Notes: generated by a model not told the origin, from the letters alone. 64,000 nt of DNA from Oscillospiraceae bacterium (GCA_015068645.1 SVKD01000005.1:1-64000), one strand, 5' to 3'; numbered from the stretch's first letter, positions 42,429 through 52,161 are shown. Translations and numbers: made by a program.

Positions 42429-43139
42429 TTATTTATCAAGACACCAGCCAAAATCTCCATGATAAATCATCTGTTTGGTCATTCCTCCGTCGATACAAAT
42501 ATTTTCACCGGTGATAAATCCTGCACAATCCGAACACAGATACAATACCATATTGGCAATATCAGATGGATTCCCTACTCTGCCTGCAGGTTGTTGAATA
42601 GCATCAGAGCCTGTATAACAAGTTCCAACAGTATCAATCCACCCCGGTGAAACAGAATTTACTCGAACTTTCCCCGAAAAGCTGACAGCAAGTGCATGTG
42701 TCAGAGCAGAGATTCCACCTTTTGCCGCCGTGTAGCTTTCTGTTTGAGGTTGACTCATTCTGTCACGAGATGACGAAATATTGACAATGCTGGCTCCTTT
42801 TGTAAAATAAGGTGCAAACAGTTTTGCCAAATAAAAAGGTGCCGTTACCCCAACCTTCAGAGCATATTCAAACTCTTCGTAGCTTCCGTCCCCAACACCA
42901 CACATTTTTGGTGCTGCATTATTGATCAGAAAATCCACTTTGCCAAAATCTCTAATTACTTTTTCACAAAAAACTTCCAATGTTTGTTGATTGGCAAGAT
43001 CGCCTTGAAAATATTCGTTATCTTGAAGGTCGATAACACATACCGTGGCACCACATCTTGAAAATTCATCTGCAATATGCTTGCCAATTCCTTGTGCGCC
43101 ACCTGTTACAACTGCCACCTTATTTTGAAAATCAAACAT
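42429..43139 (-). CDS. Short-chain dehydrogenase/reductase
   Basis: A 236-residue classical SDR. Cofactor motif TGGAQGIG, acidic residue after beta-2 (CVIDLQD, which favours NAD), NNAAP, catalytic Ser in NISSSRD and SYTAAKGG giving Tyr-x3-Lys, then NSVSPGWIDT and FITGENICIDGG. The substrate is unknown. Start chosen at the ATG five bases behind AAGAGGTGA; six upstream codons dropped. Confidence 0.9.
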   Translation of the reverse strand: MFDFQNKVAVVTGGAQGIGKHIADEFSRCGATVCVIDLQDNEYFQGDLANQQTLEVFCEKVIRDFGKVDFLINNAAPKMCGVGDGSYEEFEYALKVGVTAPFYLAKLFAPYFTKGASIVNISSSRDRMSQPQTESYTAAKGGISALTHALAVSFSGKVRVNSVSPGWIDTVGTCYTGSDAIQQPAGRVGNPSDIANMVLYLCSDCAGFITGENICIDGGMTKQMIYHGDFGWCLDK

Positions 43140-43181
43140 TGGATTCACCTCTTGCACTCTTTTGGATGGTATTATTCCATA

Positions 43182-43883
43182 TTATATTAACAATTCGGGT
43201 AAACTATCCGCTTCGTCTTCAATCTGCCAATCAATGGGAGTCTGACCCGTCATTTTTAAAAACTGATTAGTTTTAGAAAAGTGTTTGCAGTCCCAAAAAC
43301 CATTATACGCAGACAAAGGGCTTGGATGCGCCGCTTTTAAGATCAAATGCTGCGGTGCAGTGATCAGTTTTTCCTTTGCCTTGGCATTGGCTCCCCACAG
43401 AATAAACACCACAGGTTTTTCTCTGTCGTTCAATATGCGGATGACCTGGTCAGTGAACTCTTCCCAACCGCAACCTTTATGAGAATTAGGCTGATTTTCA
43501 CGAACGGTCAGCACATTGTTCAAAAGCAGAACCCCCTGTTTTGCCCATTTTTCCAAAAAACCGTTTTTGGGAATTTTACAGCCTAAATCATTATGCAACT
43601 CTTTATAGATATTCATTAAGGATGGCGGAATATCAACTCCTTTTTTCACAGAAAAGGACAATCCGTGCGCCTGCCCCTTGCCGTGATAAGGATCCTGACC
43701 GATAATCACAGCCTTTACCTGAGAATATGCGGTCAGCTTCAAGCTATTAAAAATATCATACATATCAGGATAAATCACGTGATTAGAGTATTCTTCCACT
43801 AAAAAAGAACGAAGTTTTAAATAGTATGGTTTCCCGAATTCCCCTTTTAACGCAATATCCCAATCATTACCAAATTTCACCAT
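43182..43883 (-). CDS. ung: Uracil-DNA glycosylase (family 1)
   Basis: A 233-residue base-excision repair enzyme that removes uracil from DNA. Catalytic water-activating motif [18 protein letters not shown], the uracil-specificity region [42 protein letters not shown], and the minor-groove loop [10 protein letters not shown]. Preceded by GGAGG. This is the ordinary housekeeping enzyme; a second, unusual UDG-superfamily-like gene lies at 56213. Confidence 0.97.
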   Translation of the reverse strand: MVKFGNDWDIALKGEFGKPYYLKLRSFLVEEYSNHVIYPDMYDIFNSLKLTAYSQVKAVIIGQDPYHGKGQAHGLSFSVKKGVDIPPSLMNIYKELHNDLGCKIPKNGFLEKWAKQGVLLLNNVLTVRENQPNSHKGCGWEEFTDQVIRILNDREKPVVFILWGANAKAKEKLITAPQHLILKAAHPSPLSAYNGFWDCKHFSKTNQFLKMTGQTPIDWQIEDEADSLPELLI

Positions 43884-43906
43884 ATAACAATCCTCCGATT
43901 TTTGGA

Positions 43907-44383
43907 TCAGTCTCTGTTTCTCATGAAGTTCATAACAAAGGATGCCACCGTTCCGATAACCGAACCTAATAAGAATACAAAAATGAAGTAGTACACACTG
44001 TCAAAGGTAGCAAAGGGACAATGCAAAACGGTTTTCATCATATCCCCAATCATATAATATGCTCCCAACGTTGTGCCATACAACCATACGCAGGCAATCA
44101 AACTGATGCCAATATAGGCAAAAGCATATTTCACTTTTTCATATCGCATTAAAAACACGGGAACCAGGGATGCTAAAACCAAGCCCACAATTGTTGATAT
44201 TTCCCAGGAAATAATATTATGAGGTTGAAATCTAAGCACAGCACTTTCACCGGTAATCACCCAAAAGCTGTGCCATTTGGTAATATAACCGATACATAGC
44301 ACAAATACCACATATAAGAGATAACTGCAGGCACCGGATAAAAGACCCATTTTTAATGATTTTTTAAAACTATCCATTTCCAT
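43907..44383 (-). CDS. Four-helix membrane protein of unknown function
   Basis: A 158-residue protein with four strongly hydrophobic segments (about 12-33, 53-75, 83-103 and 125-150) and a short basic end ([10 protein letters not shown]). I do not recognise a family. Shine-Dalgarno GAGGAA is good. It lies 23 bases upstream of ung on the same strand and may be co-transcribed. Confidence 0.65.
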   Translation of the reverse strand: MEMDSFKKSLKMGLLSGACSYLLYVVFVLCIGYITKWHSFWVITGESAVLRFQPHNIISWEISTIVGLVLASLVPVFLMRYEKVKYAFAYIGISLIACVWLYGTTLGAYYMIGDMMKTVLHCPFATFDSVYYFIFVFLLGSVIGTVASFVMNFMRNRD

Positions 44384-44475
44384 AAACTAATTCCTCGCAA
44401 TTTGCTTTTTGATATACTCCTATTATTGTAACACATCAAAATAAAAAAAGCAAGTCGATTTTTCAATAAAAAGTC

Positions 44476-44504
44476 TTGACAAACAATCCCTTTGGAGTTA
44501 TAAT
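44476..44504 (+). promoter_or_regulatory. Perfect consensus promoter for thiT
   Basis: TTGACA, exactly 17 bases, TATAAT. Confidence 0.85.
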
Positions 44505-44540
44505 GCAATTGTATTTCGAAATATCAAACAATTAAAAATT

Positions 44541-44628
44541 TGGGGGGCTGACCATAAGTCGGCTGAGAGTAAGTGTGTTGCACTTTGACCCGTAACCTGA
44601 TTTGGATAATGCCAACGTAGGGAAAATA
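44541..44628 (+). ncRNA. TPP riboswitch (THI element)
   Basis: Contains the invariant blocks GGCTGAGAG, TTTGACCCG, AACCTGAT, GGATAATGCCA and CGTAGGGAA in the correct order. Thiamine pyrophosphate binding would favour the downstream terminator and shut off thiT. Confidence 0.96.
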
Positions 44629-44643
44629 ACGTGTTTTCTTTTT

Positions 44644-44677
44644 GTCCGAATCATTTTTTGATTCGGACATTTTTATT
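44644..44677 (+). terminator. Expression-platform terminator of the TPP riboswitch
   Basis: Stem GTCCGAATCA/TGATTCGGAC followed by T5, 16 bases after the riboswitch and 30 bases before thiT. Confidence 0.85.
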
Positions 44678-44703
44678 ATTTTGGTATTATTCTTTTCTGA
44701 AAA

Positions 44704-45291
44704 TTGAAAGGAGTAATAAAAAACATGTCAACAACCAAAAAACTAACCACCTGTGCCCTGCTGATTGCTTTAGCAACAGTGCTGATGTGGGTTTCCAAAC
44801 TGATTCCTGCTCCCTGGCTGCAGGGCGGAAGCATCACCATAGCATCTATGGTTCCCATTGTAATTGCAGGGATTTTATTCGGCACAAAATGGGGATTATG
44901 CGCCTCTGTTGCCTATGCTATCATTCAGATGCTCTTCGGATTTTATCCCCCACCGACACAGACCTTCGGATATTTTGTGCTGGTGGTATTATTGGATTAT
45001 ATCATTGCATTTGGCGTTTTGGGACTTTCGGGATTTTTCTACAAACTGTTCGGAAAAAAAGAATGGGCAATTCCCGTGTCTGCAGCCATTGTCACTACCC
45101 TTCGCTATGTGTGCCATATTCTTTCGGGCATTTTAATCTGGGGTGTGTATGCAGAAGAGGGACAAAGCGTACTTTCCTATTCTCTCATTTATAACGGTAC
45201 CTATATGATTCCTGAAATTATCATCACTACCATTGTAACTGCTTTGATTTTCAAAATGGGATTCTTTAAAAATCAAATTTCAAAAAATTAG
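44704..45291 (+). CDS. thiT: Thiamine ECF transporter substrate-binding component
   Basis: A 195-residue S-component of an energy-coupling-factor importer with six hydrophobic segments. ThiT features include TTCALLIALATVL with the A-x3-A face that contacts EcfT, the thiamine-binding WLQGGSITIASMVPI, GFYPPPTQTF, LDYIIAFGVLGLSG, and the later RYVCHILSGILIW and NGTYMIPE. No ecfAAT genes are in the window, as is normal for a shared energising module. Control by a TPP riboswitch directly supports thiamine as substrate. Confidence 0.94.
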   Translation: MKGVIKNMSTTKKLTTCALLIALATVLMWVSKLIPAPWLQGGSITIASMVPIVIAGILFGTKWGLCASVAYAIIQMLFGFYPPPTQTFGYFVLVVLLDYIIAFGVLGLSGFFYKLFGKKEWAIPVSAAIVTTLRYVCHILSGILIWGVYAEEGQSVLSYSLIYNGTYMIPEIIITTIVTALIFKMGFFKNQISKN

Positions 45292-45302
45292 AATACCGTA
45301 AA

Positions 45303-45335
45303 AAATAACCGCACAAATTGTGCGGTTATTTTTTT
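45303..45335. terminator. Bidirectional intrinsic terminator
   Basis: Stem AATAACCGCACAA/TTGTGCGGTTATT with T-run, between thiT and the convergent glgP. Confidence 0.9.
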
Positions 45336-45351
45336 CATAAACCCTATTTTT

Positions 45352-47952
45352 TTACTTGATTTTGTTTTCTTTTAAGAACCAGATTTCGTTTGCATAGTTG
45401 CGGATGGTTTCGTCAGAAGAGAATCTGCCTGCCATCGCAATATTATATGCAGACATCGACAGCCATTTTTGCTGATTGGTGCGGTATAAATCCATTGCAC
45501 GCTCCATAGTTTCTTTGTAAGAAGCAAAGTCTGCCAATACAAAATACTCGTCGTTCTGATGAATCAAAGAATCAAAGATGGGCATAAATTCACCGGGATG
45601 GGCATCTTTGAAGAAATCGCCTTTTAAAGTGTCTAAGATACGGCGGAGTTTGTAATCAGATTCATAAATGTTTCTGCTATGATAATCACCGTCTCTGTAG
45701 TGATTTAACACTTCGCTTACAGACATACCGAAAGTGAAGATGTTTGCATCCCCTACTGCTTCCGCAATTTCAATGTTTGCACCGTCCATCGTACCCATAG
45801 TTAAAGCACCGTTTAACATAAATTTCATATTACCGGTACCGCTGGCTTCTTTGGATGCGGTGGAAATCTGTTCGGATAAGTCAGATGCAGGGAAAATATG
45901 CTGTGCAAAGGAAACATTGTAGTTTTCCAAGAACAGAACAGTGATAATATCCTTGGTATCGGGGTCATTGTTTACCAAATTAGCAACAGAGTTGATAAAC
46001 TTGATTACCAATTTTGCATAAGCATAACCGGGAGCCGCTTTACCACCGAATAAGAAGGTCATCGGCTGACGTACTTTGGTGGGATTATCTTTGATGTCAA
46101 AATACATATCCAGAATCTGGAACGCTTTTAAGAGCTGACGTTTGTATGCGTGAATACGTTTTACCTGCACGTCAAAGAGCGTGTCGGGATTCAGTAGGAA
46201 ACCCTGTTTATCTTTAATGAAGTTCGCCAATTTAATTTTGTTGCGGTATTTGATTTTGCCAAGTTCTTCTAAGAATGCAGAATCGTTATGCAATCCTTTT
46301 TCCACGATTTTTGATAACTGGAGCGGTTTTTTGATAAAGTCTTTACCAATATTTTTGGTGATTAACTCGGTTAATTCGGGGTTGGAATCTACCAGCCATC
46401 TTCTATGGGTAATACCGTTGGTTTTGTTATTGAATTTTTCAGGAGTGGTCATATAATAATCGTGGAACAGTTCGTCTTTTAAAATCTGAGAGTGAACTGC
46501 TGCAACACCGTTGACGCTATGGCTACCTGCGATACACATATTCGCCATATTTACCACATCATTCTGAATGATTGCCATATAAGAAACCTTGCCGGTGTCA
46601 CCGGGATAAATCTGATAGAGTTCTTCGCACAGACGACGGTTGATTTCCTCGGTAATCATAAAGATTCTGGGCAGAAGCTCACGATACATATGGATGGGCC
46701 ATTTTTCTAAAGCTTCGGGCATAATGGTGTGGTTGGTATAGGACAGGGTTCTGGTGGTGATGCCCCAGGCATCTTCCCACGGTACTTCGTATTCGTCCAC
46801 CAACAATCTCATCAATTCGGGCACACAAAGCGCGGGATGAGTATCGTTGATATGCACACCAACATACTGGTCTAATTTCCAGATGTCGTTTCCTAATGCC
46901 ACATAGTCTCTCAAAATAGAGGTTAACCCTGCAGACACAAAGAAATACTGCTGTTTTAAACGGAGTAATTTATTGGAATAGTTGGAATCGTCAGGATATA
47001 ACACGTCAGAAATTGCACGAACAGACTGACGATATTCCACTGCGCTGGAGTATTCCCCACGGGAGAATTTGGAAAAATCAAATTCATCTTCTTTCGGTTC
47101 TGCACTCCAAAGACGCAGGGTATTTACAATATTATTTTCGTAACCAATCATAGGAGTATCATAAGGTACCGCCATAACGGGATCGTAGTTCACCTGAGAA
47201 TAGTAACATTTTCCGTTTCGTTCTTCACATACCACGTCACCGTAGAATTTTACTTCCACGGATTTGGAAGAACGGCGTGCTTCGTATAAGTTTTCGGTAT
47301 TCAGCCAGTTATCGGATTCTTCCACCTGATAACCGTCCACGATTTTCTGTTTGAACAGACCGTGTCTGTAACGGATACCGTTCCCGTGACCTGCATAACC
47401 GCAAGCTGCCAGAGAATCCAGGAAACAAGCAGCCAGTCTTCCCAAGCCACCGTTGCCTAACCCTGCATCAGGTTCAATATGGGTAACTCTGGTGATATCA
47501 AAGCCCATTTCTTTTAAGATTGCAGTCATATCATCTAAGATATTTAATCTTCTCAAATCCTTACGGAGTGCCTTCCCCATTAAGAATTCCAAAGAAAAAT
47601 AGTAAATCTGCTTTACATTATTTTCTTTATAATGTTTTTTGGTTTTTACCCATTCTTTCCCGATGAGTTCCATTACCAGATTTCCCAATGCAAAATACAT
47701 ATCACGTTCGGTTGCATCTTCCACGGATACGTTTCTTACACCTTCCAACTTATTGATTAATGCTTCTTTTAATTCTGCTTTGGTCATTTTTTTGGAAGCG
47801 GTGGTGGTTTCTTTTTTCGGTGCTGCTTTTTTTGCAGGCGCTTTCTTTTCAGCAGCTACCTTGGAAGTTGCTTTGGTAGTTGTTTTGGTGGTTGTTTTTT
47901 TTGCAGTTTCTTTCACTGCAGTCACTTTGGTCTCTTCTTTTTTGGTGCTCAT
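45352..47952 (-). CDS. glgP: Glycogen phosphorylase with basic N-terminal extension
   Basis: PLP enzyme of 866 residues that releases glucose-1-phosphate from glycogen. The core starts near residue 75 (RDMYFALGNLVMELIG). Family motifs: GLGNGGLGRLAACFLDS, HINDTHPAL, NGITHRRWL, HAYKRQLLKAF, FGGKAAPGY, and the PLP-lysine region EASGTGNMKFMLNGALTMGTMDGANIEI. The first ~55 residues are a Lys/Thr/Ala-rich histone H1-like tail (KKTTTKTTTKATSKV, KKAPAKKAAPKK), absent from standard bacterial phosphorylases. The gene starts two bases after the GH13 gene ends, and its GGAGGAG lies in that gene's last codons. Confidence 0.95.
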   Translation of the reverse strand: MSTKKEETKVTAVKETAKKTTTKTTTKATSKVAAEKKAPAKKAAPKKETTTASKKMTKAELKEALINKLEGVRNVSVEDATERDMYFALGNLVMELIGKEWVKTKKHYKENNVKQIYYFSLEFLMGKALRKDLRRLNILDDMTAILKEMGFDITRVTHIEPDAGLGNGGLGRLAACFLDSLAACGYAGHGNGIRYRHGLFKQKIVDGYQVEESDNWLNTENLYEARRSSKSVEVKFYGDVVCEERNGKCYYSQVNYDPVMAVPYDTPMIGYENNIVNTLRLWSAEPKEDEFDFSKFSRGEYSSAVEYRQSVRAISDVLYPDDSNYSNKLLRLKQQYFFVSAGLTSILRDYVALGNDIWKLDQYVGVHINDTHPALCVPELMRLLVDEYEVPWEDAWGITTRTLSYTNHTIMPEALEKWPIHMYRELLPRIFMITEEINRRLCEELYQIYPGDTGKVSYMAIIQNDVVNMANMCIAGSHSVNGVAAVHSQILKDELFHDYYMTTPEKFNNKTNGITHRRWLVDSNPELTELITKNIGKDFIKKPLQLSKIVEKGLHNDSAFLEELGKIKYRNKIKLANFIKDKQGFLLNPDTLFDVQVKRIHAYKRQLLKAFQILDMYFDIKDNPTKVRQPMTFLFGGKAAPGYAYAKLVIKFINSVANLVNNDPDTKDIITVLFLENYNVSFAQHIFPASDLSEQISTASKEASGTGNMKFMLNGALTMGTMDGANIEIAEAVGDANIFTFGMSVSEVLNHYRDGDYHSRNIYESDYKLRRILDTLKGDFFKDAHPGEFMPIFDSLIHQNDEYFVLADFASYKETMERAMDLYRTNQQKWLSMSAYNIAMAGRFSSDETIRNYANEIWFLKENKIK

Positions 47953-47954
47953 AT

Positions 47955-49790
47955 CTATTGCTCCTCCTTCAGATGTTTGAAGATTATATAAGATTTTGGT
48001 GGCATTAAAACGCCGTATTCGTTATACAACACCCCGTGGTGTGAAAATACCGATTCACCCGTAATTTCCTCTTTCCAAAGTGCTGTTTCCTCTTTGGCAT
48101 TGACAAGCACTGTAAGGTTCCCGCGTTTTAGGCAGAGAATGTCCTCATTGTGGGTGATTTGGGTGGACGATGTTTGAAATTCGTCTTCATAATCAGTGTG
48201 AAATTTTGTGATTTTTTTGAAAAAATCCAGAAGTTCTGTGTCTTCTTTGCCGTAGGGATAGGTTCTTCTGCAATAAGGATCTGCAAAGCCTTGCAACCCA
48301 ACTTCGTCCCCATAATAAATACAGGGAATACCGGGCAAGGTAAACTGCAGTACCGTAGCAACCTTCAGAAGTTTTTTTGATTCTTCGTATGCTTCTTCGC
48401 CCATACGGTAGGTCCCCTGCTCTTGCATCGGGATATCTTCTGATACACCAAGCTCTGTCAGAATTCTCTTTGTATCGTGAGTCCCCAGAGAATTCATCAG
48501 AACCAGTAACACTTCTTCAGGATAGTTTTCTAAAATCGGCATCACGCTATCTTCAAATTTCTTTGCATCGTGATGCTTCACATAATCAATGATGGCTGTG
48601 CGGAAGGGATAATTCATTACGCTGTCCAACTGGTCTCCCAGAAGATAACGGCGTTTCACACCGTAGCTTTCCTTGTTGGAAGCATCCTCCCACACTTCTC
48701 CGATGATAAATCCGTCGGGATTGACTTCTTTTACAGTCTTTCTCAAACGGTCAATAAACACATCGGGCAATTCGTCTGCCACATCCAGTCTCCATCCGTC
48801 TACCCCACGATCACTCCAGAATTTTAACACACCGTGTTCGGGATTGGTGATAAAATCCAGATAACATTCATTATCTTCCCGAACATTTGGCAAATTTTTA
48901 AATCCCCACCAACTTTCGTAGGTATCGGGATGTTTTTGAAAGGAATACCAGGGATAGTAGGGCGAATCTGTGCTTTGATAAGCTCCCACAGAATCATAAT
49001 GTCCGAATTTATTAAAATAAACGCTGTCGGCTCCCGTGTGGCTGAACACACCGTCCAGGATTACTCGGATTCCACGTTTTTTGCACGCTTTGGTAAAATC
49101 GGTAAAATCTTTTTCTGTTCCTAAATAAGGGTCAATTTTTTTGTAATCTGCTGTGCTGTAACGGTGATTTTCTCCACTTTCAAACACGGGATTCAGATAA
49201 ATAATCCCAACGCCCAGTTCTTTAAGATAATCCAGACGCTCTGTAATCCCCCGAAGGTTTCCGCCAAAATAATCGTTGGCAAGATAGGGATTCTGCTGGG
49301 GTAAAAAAATGGGAGTTTCATCCCAGTTTTCGTGAAAAATCCGTTCATTTTTGGTGGCAGGCAATTTCACCTTGACGCTCCGATTAAAGCGGTCGGGAAA
49401 AATCTGATACATAATCTTCCCTTTTGCCCAATCAGGTGTGGTAAATCTTTTCTGATACACCGTCTGCTGAAACATCGGAAGTGTTTCGTCCAAAACCAGT
49501 CTTCCATTCTGATTTCTGCCGATAAAGGTGCCGTGTTCCGTTTGAATCCGAAATTCGTAAAACACTGCTTCTGTTTCCGAAAACGAAATCTTCAGCTCAT
49601 ACTGACTATAATTGTCACGGCATCCTGCATAAGAAAAATCAAACTGATTTCCACAGGACGTTACCAGAGAAACTTTTTCCACAAAAATATCATTAAAAAC
49701 AAAAATACGAAACAAAACCTCGCGGTTCGTCTGAACGGCACCGAAAGGATTTTTACAGAGAATATCGCGGGAATTAAAATAAATGTTCAA
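47955..49790 (-). CDS. GH13 alpha-amylase family enzyme (neopullulanase/cyclomaltodextrinase type)
   Basis: Cytoplasmic alpha-glucan hydrolase, about 611 residues. An N-terminal CBM34-like beta domain (to about residue 120) precedes MYQIFPDRFNRS. GH13 regions: VILDGVFSHTG, GWRLDVADELP with the nucleophile Asp, IIGEVWED with the acid/base Glu, and NSLGTHDTKR. GVGIIYLNPVFES and the C-terminal beta domain (FQTSSTQITHNEDILCLKR) follow. No signal peptide. The TTG at 49790 is chosen because GAAGGAG lies nine bases upstream, while the longest frame (GTG at 49853) begins inside a perfect promoter. Likely trims maltodextrins beside GlgP. Confidence 0.88.
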   Translation of the reverse strand: MNIYFNSRDILCKNPFGAVQTNREVLFRIFVFNDIFVEKVSLVTSCGNQFDFSYAGCRDNYSQYELKISFSETEAVFYEFRIQTEHGTFIGRNQNGRLVLDETLPMFQQTVYQKRFTTPDWAKGKIMYQIFPDRFNRSVKVKLPATKNERIFHENWDETPIFLPQQNPYLANDYFGGNLRGITERLDYLKELGVGIIYLNPVFESGENHRYSTADYKKIDPYLGTEKDFTDFTKACKKRGIRVILDGVFSHTGADSVYFNKFGHYDSVGAYQSTDSPYYPWYSFQKHPDTYESWWGFKNLPNVREDNECYLDFITNPEHGVLKFWSDRGVDGWRLDVADELPDVFIDRLRKTVKEVNPDGFIIGEVWEDASNKESYGVKRRYLLGDQLDSVMNYPFRTAIIDYVKHHDAKKFEDSVMPILENYPEEVLLVLMNSLGTHDTKRILTELGVSEDIPMQEQGTYRMGEEAYEESKKLLKVATVLQFTLPGIPCIYYGDEVGLQGFADPYCRRTYPYGKEDTELLDFFKKITKFHTDYEDEFQTSSTQITHNEDILCLKRGNLTVLVNAKEETALWKEEITGESVFSHHGVLYNEYGVLMPPKSYIIFKHLKEEQ

Positions 49791-49835
49791 CTGCTTTTTC
49801 TCCTTCAAAATATAAGGTATAGAAATACCCAATAC

Positions 49836-49864
49836 ATTATACCCTTTTTTCACCCGTTTGTCAA
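49836..49864 (-). promoter_or_regulatory. Perfect consensus promoter for the amylase-glgP operon
   Basis: TTGACA, exactly 17 bases, TATAAT on the minus strand. Transcription would start near 49829, about 40 bases before the TTG start codon. Confidence 0.88.
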
Positions 49865-49878
49865 CTGACAGAACAGTT
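49863..49878. promoter_or_regulatory. Candidate operator overlapping the -35 box
   Basis: Inverted repeat AACTG-N6-CAGTT that overlaps the TTGACA of the amylase promoter by two bases. The position would suit a repressor, but the repeat is short. Confidence 0.3.
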
Positions 49879-50155
49879 AGTATTTTGTCTTGTTTGGGCT
49901 ATATTTTTATGGATATTTACCAAGGAAACTTTCCAAATTTTGTAAAGAAACACAGTCTTTCTATTTTTTATATATTTTTTACAAAAAACACTTTATTTTT
50001 CAATCTGTTTATGTTATAATATAACAAAGTTATACAATTCGACAATGATCTTTTTTATTTTCGGCAAACCCCGAATAACCGAGAAATAAAAACGGCGGAG
50101 TAAAACCGCCGATTTTGTCGTGTTTTCGAAGCATACATCAGGAGGCAACAACATT
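49879..50155. other. Divergent region and leader upstream of glgB
   Basis: Together with the promoter above this is a 365-base gene-free region. It contains a TATAAT at 50015-50020 with a weak -35, and then a ~130-base leader for glgB with two hairpins. No gene is apparent. Confidence 0.6.
50060..50116 (+). promoter_or_regulatory. Candidate attenuator in the glgB leader
   Basis: A first small stem TTCGG/CCGAA (50060-50075, with an alternative partner at 50079-50082) precedes a GC-rich stem CGGCGG/CCGCCG (50093-50111) followed by ATTTTG. The second stem is terminator-like but its T-run is short. It ends about 40 bases before the glgB start codon. Confidence 0.4.
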
Positions 50156-52054
50156 ATGCAAAAACCCAATAACCATATGGCAGAATACCTGTTTCACCAA
50201 GGGACCAACAGCCGTGCCTACGAATTTTTAGGAGCACACCTTCAAGGTAACAAGTGTGTATTTCGTACCTGGGCACCCAAAGCAAAGGCGGTCTATGTGA
50301 CAGGTTCTTTTTGTAATTGGGATTACACTGCACATCAGGCCGAACGAATTACAGACGGCGGTATCTATGAATGTGTGATTGAAAATGTAAGTGAATTTGA
50401 TGCTTATAAATTTGTGATTATCACACAATCAGGAGAAACACTTCTAAAAGCAGACCCTTACGGATACCATTCCGAAACCCGTCCCGGAGATGCATCTAAG
50501 GTGTATGATTTATCAGGATACCGATGGAGTGATAAAAAATGGCTGACAAAACGGGAAGCACCCTACCAAAAAGCCATGAATATTTACGAGGTGCATTTCG
50601 GCTCCTGGAAACGGTATGCCGACGGCAATAATTTCTCCTATCGGAAAATGGCGGAGGAACTGATTCCTTATGTGAAAGAAATGGGATATACCCATATTGA
50701 ACTGATGCCTATGAGTGAATATCCCTACGATAAATCCTGGGGTTATCAGGTAACAGGCTACTATGCACCCACCTCCCGTTACGGAGAACCAAAAGATTTT
50801 ATGTATTTTATTGACGAATGTCATAAAAATGACATTGGCGTTATTTTGGATTGGGTGCCTGCCCATTTCCCCAAAGATGCACAAGGTTTATATGAATTTG
50901 ATGGAAGCTTTTGTTACGAATACGAAAGTTTATATAAAAGAGAACATAAAGATTGGGGCACCCGTATCTTTGACTACGGCAAAAACGAAGTAATTTCGTT
51001 TCTCATTTCCAATGCCTGTTTCTGGCTGGATAAATACCATATTGACGGTCTTCGAGTGGATGCAGTTGCCTCCATGCTATATTTAGACTACGGAAGAAAA
51101 GACGGCGAATGGGAACAGAATCAATATGGCGGAAACGGCAATTTGGAAGCGGTGGAATTTTTAAAGAAATTAAACACCCGTGTATTCTCCGATTTTCCCG
51201 GCATTATGATGATTGCCGAAGAATCCACCGCCTGGCCCATGATTACCTATCCTGTGGAAGACGGAGGATTGGGATTCAACTACAAATGGAATATGGGTTG
51301 GATGAACGATTCTCTTCGCTACATGGCAACTGACCCGTTTTTCAGAAAAGGCGTTCACAACAATATGACCTTTTCTTTAACCTACGCATTTTCAGAAAAC
51401 TTTGTACTTCCCTTATCTCACGATGAGGTGGTGCACTTAAAATGTTCCCTGCTAAACAAGATGCCCGGTTACTTTCACGATAAACTGGCAAATCTTCGAG
51501 CGTATCTTACTTATATGTTTACCCATCCCGGCAAAAAGCTGACCTTTATGGGAGCTGACATCGCTCAGCAAAATGAATGGAATGAAGAAGCCCAGCTTTC
51601 CTGGGAATTGCTTCAGTATCCGGAACACAAAAAGCATCAGGAATTCGTGAAAGCGTTAAATCATTTTTATCGGAATGAACCTACCCTGTGGGAGAGAGAC
51701 GACAGCTGGGAAGGATTCCAATGGACCAGTGCCGATGACTGTGATAACAATGTGTATGCCTTCTGGCGAATGGATAAAAAGGGAAACAAACTGTTAAGCG
51801 TGTTTAATTTTTCTTCCAACCGCTATGAAAATTACAAACTGGGAGTCCCCAACCGGGGTAATTATGTGGAAATTTTCTCCACCGACAAAGAAGAATTCGG
51901 CGGAAACGGAACACCTGCCCAGAAACTTACGTCAAAATCGGGTGCAATGCACGGTCAGAAACAATATGTTGAACTGACCATTCCCCCGTTCTCGGCGTTA
52001 TGCTTTTATAAAAAAGCAACTCCAAAGAAAACAAAGAAAACAAAAAAAGCATAA
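50156..52054 (+). CDS. glgB: 1,4-alpha-glucan branching enzyme
   Basis: Transfers alpha-1,4-glucan segments to alpha-1,6 branches; 632 residues. An N-terminal CBM48 domain (about 15-115: YEFLGAHLQGNKCVFRTWAP) precedes the GH13 barrel: ILDWVPAHFPKD, GLRVDAVASMLYLDY with the nucleophile Asp, MMIAEESTAWP with the Glu, and LPLSHDEVVH. An alpha-amylase C-terminal beta domain follows. The protein ends in a Lys/Thr tail (ATPKKTKKTKKA) not typical of the family. Start is the ATG ten bases behind GGAGG. First gene of glgB-C-D-A. Confidence 0.96.
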   Translation: MQKPNNHMAEYLFHQGTNSRAYEFLGAHLQGNKCVFRTWAPKAKAVYVTGSFCNWDYTAHQAERITDGGIYECVIENVSEFDAYKFVIITQSGETLLKADPYGYHSETRPGDASKVYDLSGYRWSDKKWLTKREAPYQKAMNIYEVHFGSWKRYADGNNFSYRKMAEELIPYVKEMGYTHIELMPMSEYPYDKSWGYQVTGYYAPTSRYGEPKDFMYFIDECHKNDIGVILDWVPAHFPKDAQGLYEFDGSFCYEYESLYKREHKDWGTRIFDYGKNEVISFLISNACFWLDKYHIDGLRVDAVASMLYLDYGRKDGEWEQNQYGGNGNLEAVEFLKKLNTRVFSDFPGIMMIAEESTAWPMITYPVEDGGLGFNYKWNMGWMNDSLRYMATDPFFRKGVHNNMTFSLTYAFSENFVLPLSHDEVVHLKCSLLNKMPGYFHDKLANLRAYLTYMFTHPGKKLTFMGADIAQQNEWNEEAQLSWELLQYPEHKKHQEFVKALNHFYRNEPTLWERDDSWEGFQWTSADDCDNNVYAFWRMDKKGNKLLSVFNFSSNRYENYKLGVPNRGNYVEIFSTDKEEFGGNGTPAQKLTSKSGAMHGQKQYVELTIPPFSALCFYKKATPKKTKKTKKA

Positions 52055-52161
52055 ATAAAATCACAAAAGCATAAATATCAGGGAGGAAATTTTGCTTCCC
52101 GACAAAAGAGTATTTTAATTTCAGCATATAAAATGCAACAGAACAAGAAAGGATAATTCTT

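Larger units (their letters stand above)
44384..44703. other. 320-base gap upstream of thiT
   Basis: Holds the thiT promoter, the TPP riboswitch and its terminator, described separately. Nothing else is apparent. Confidence 0.8.
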
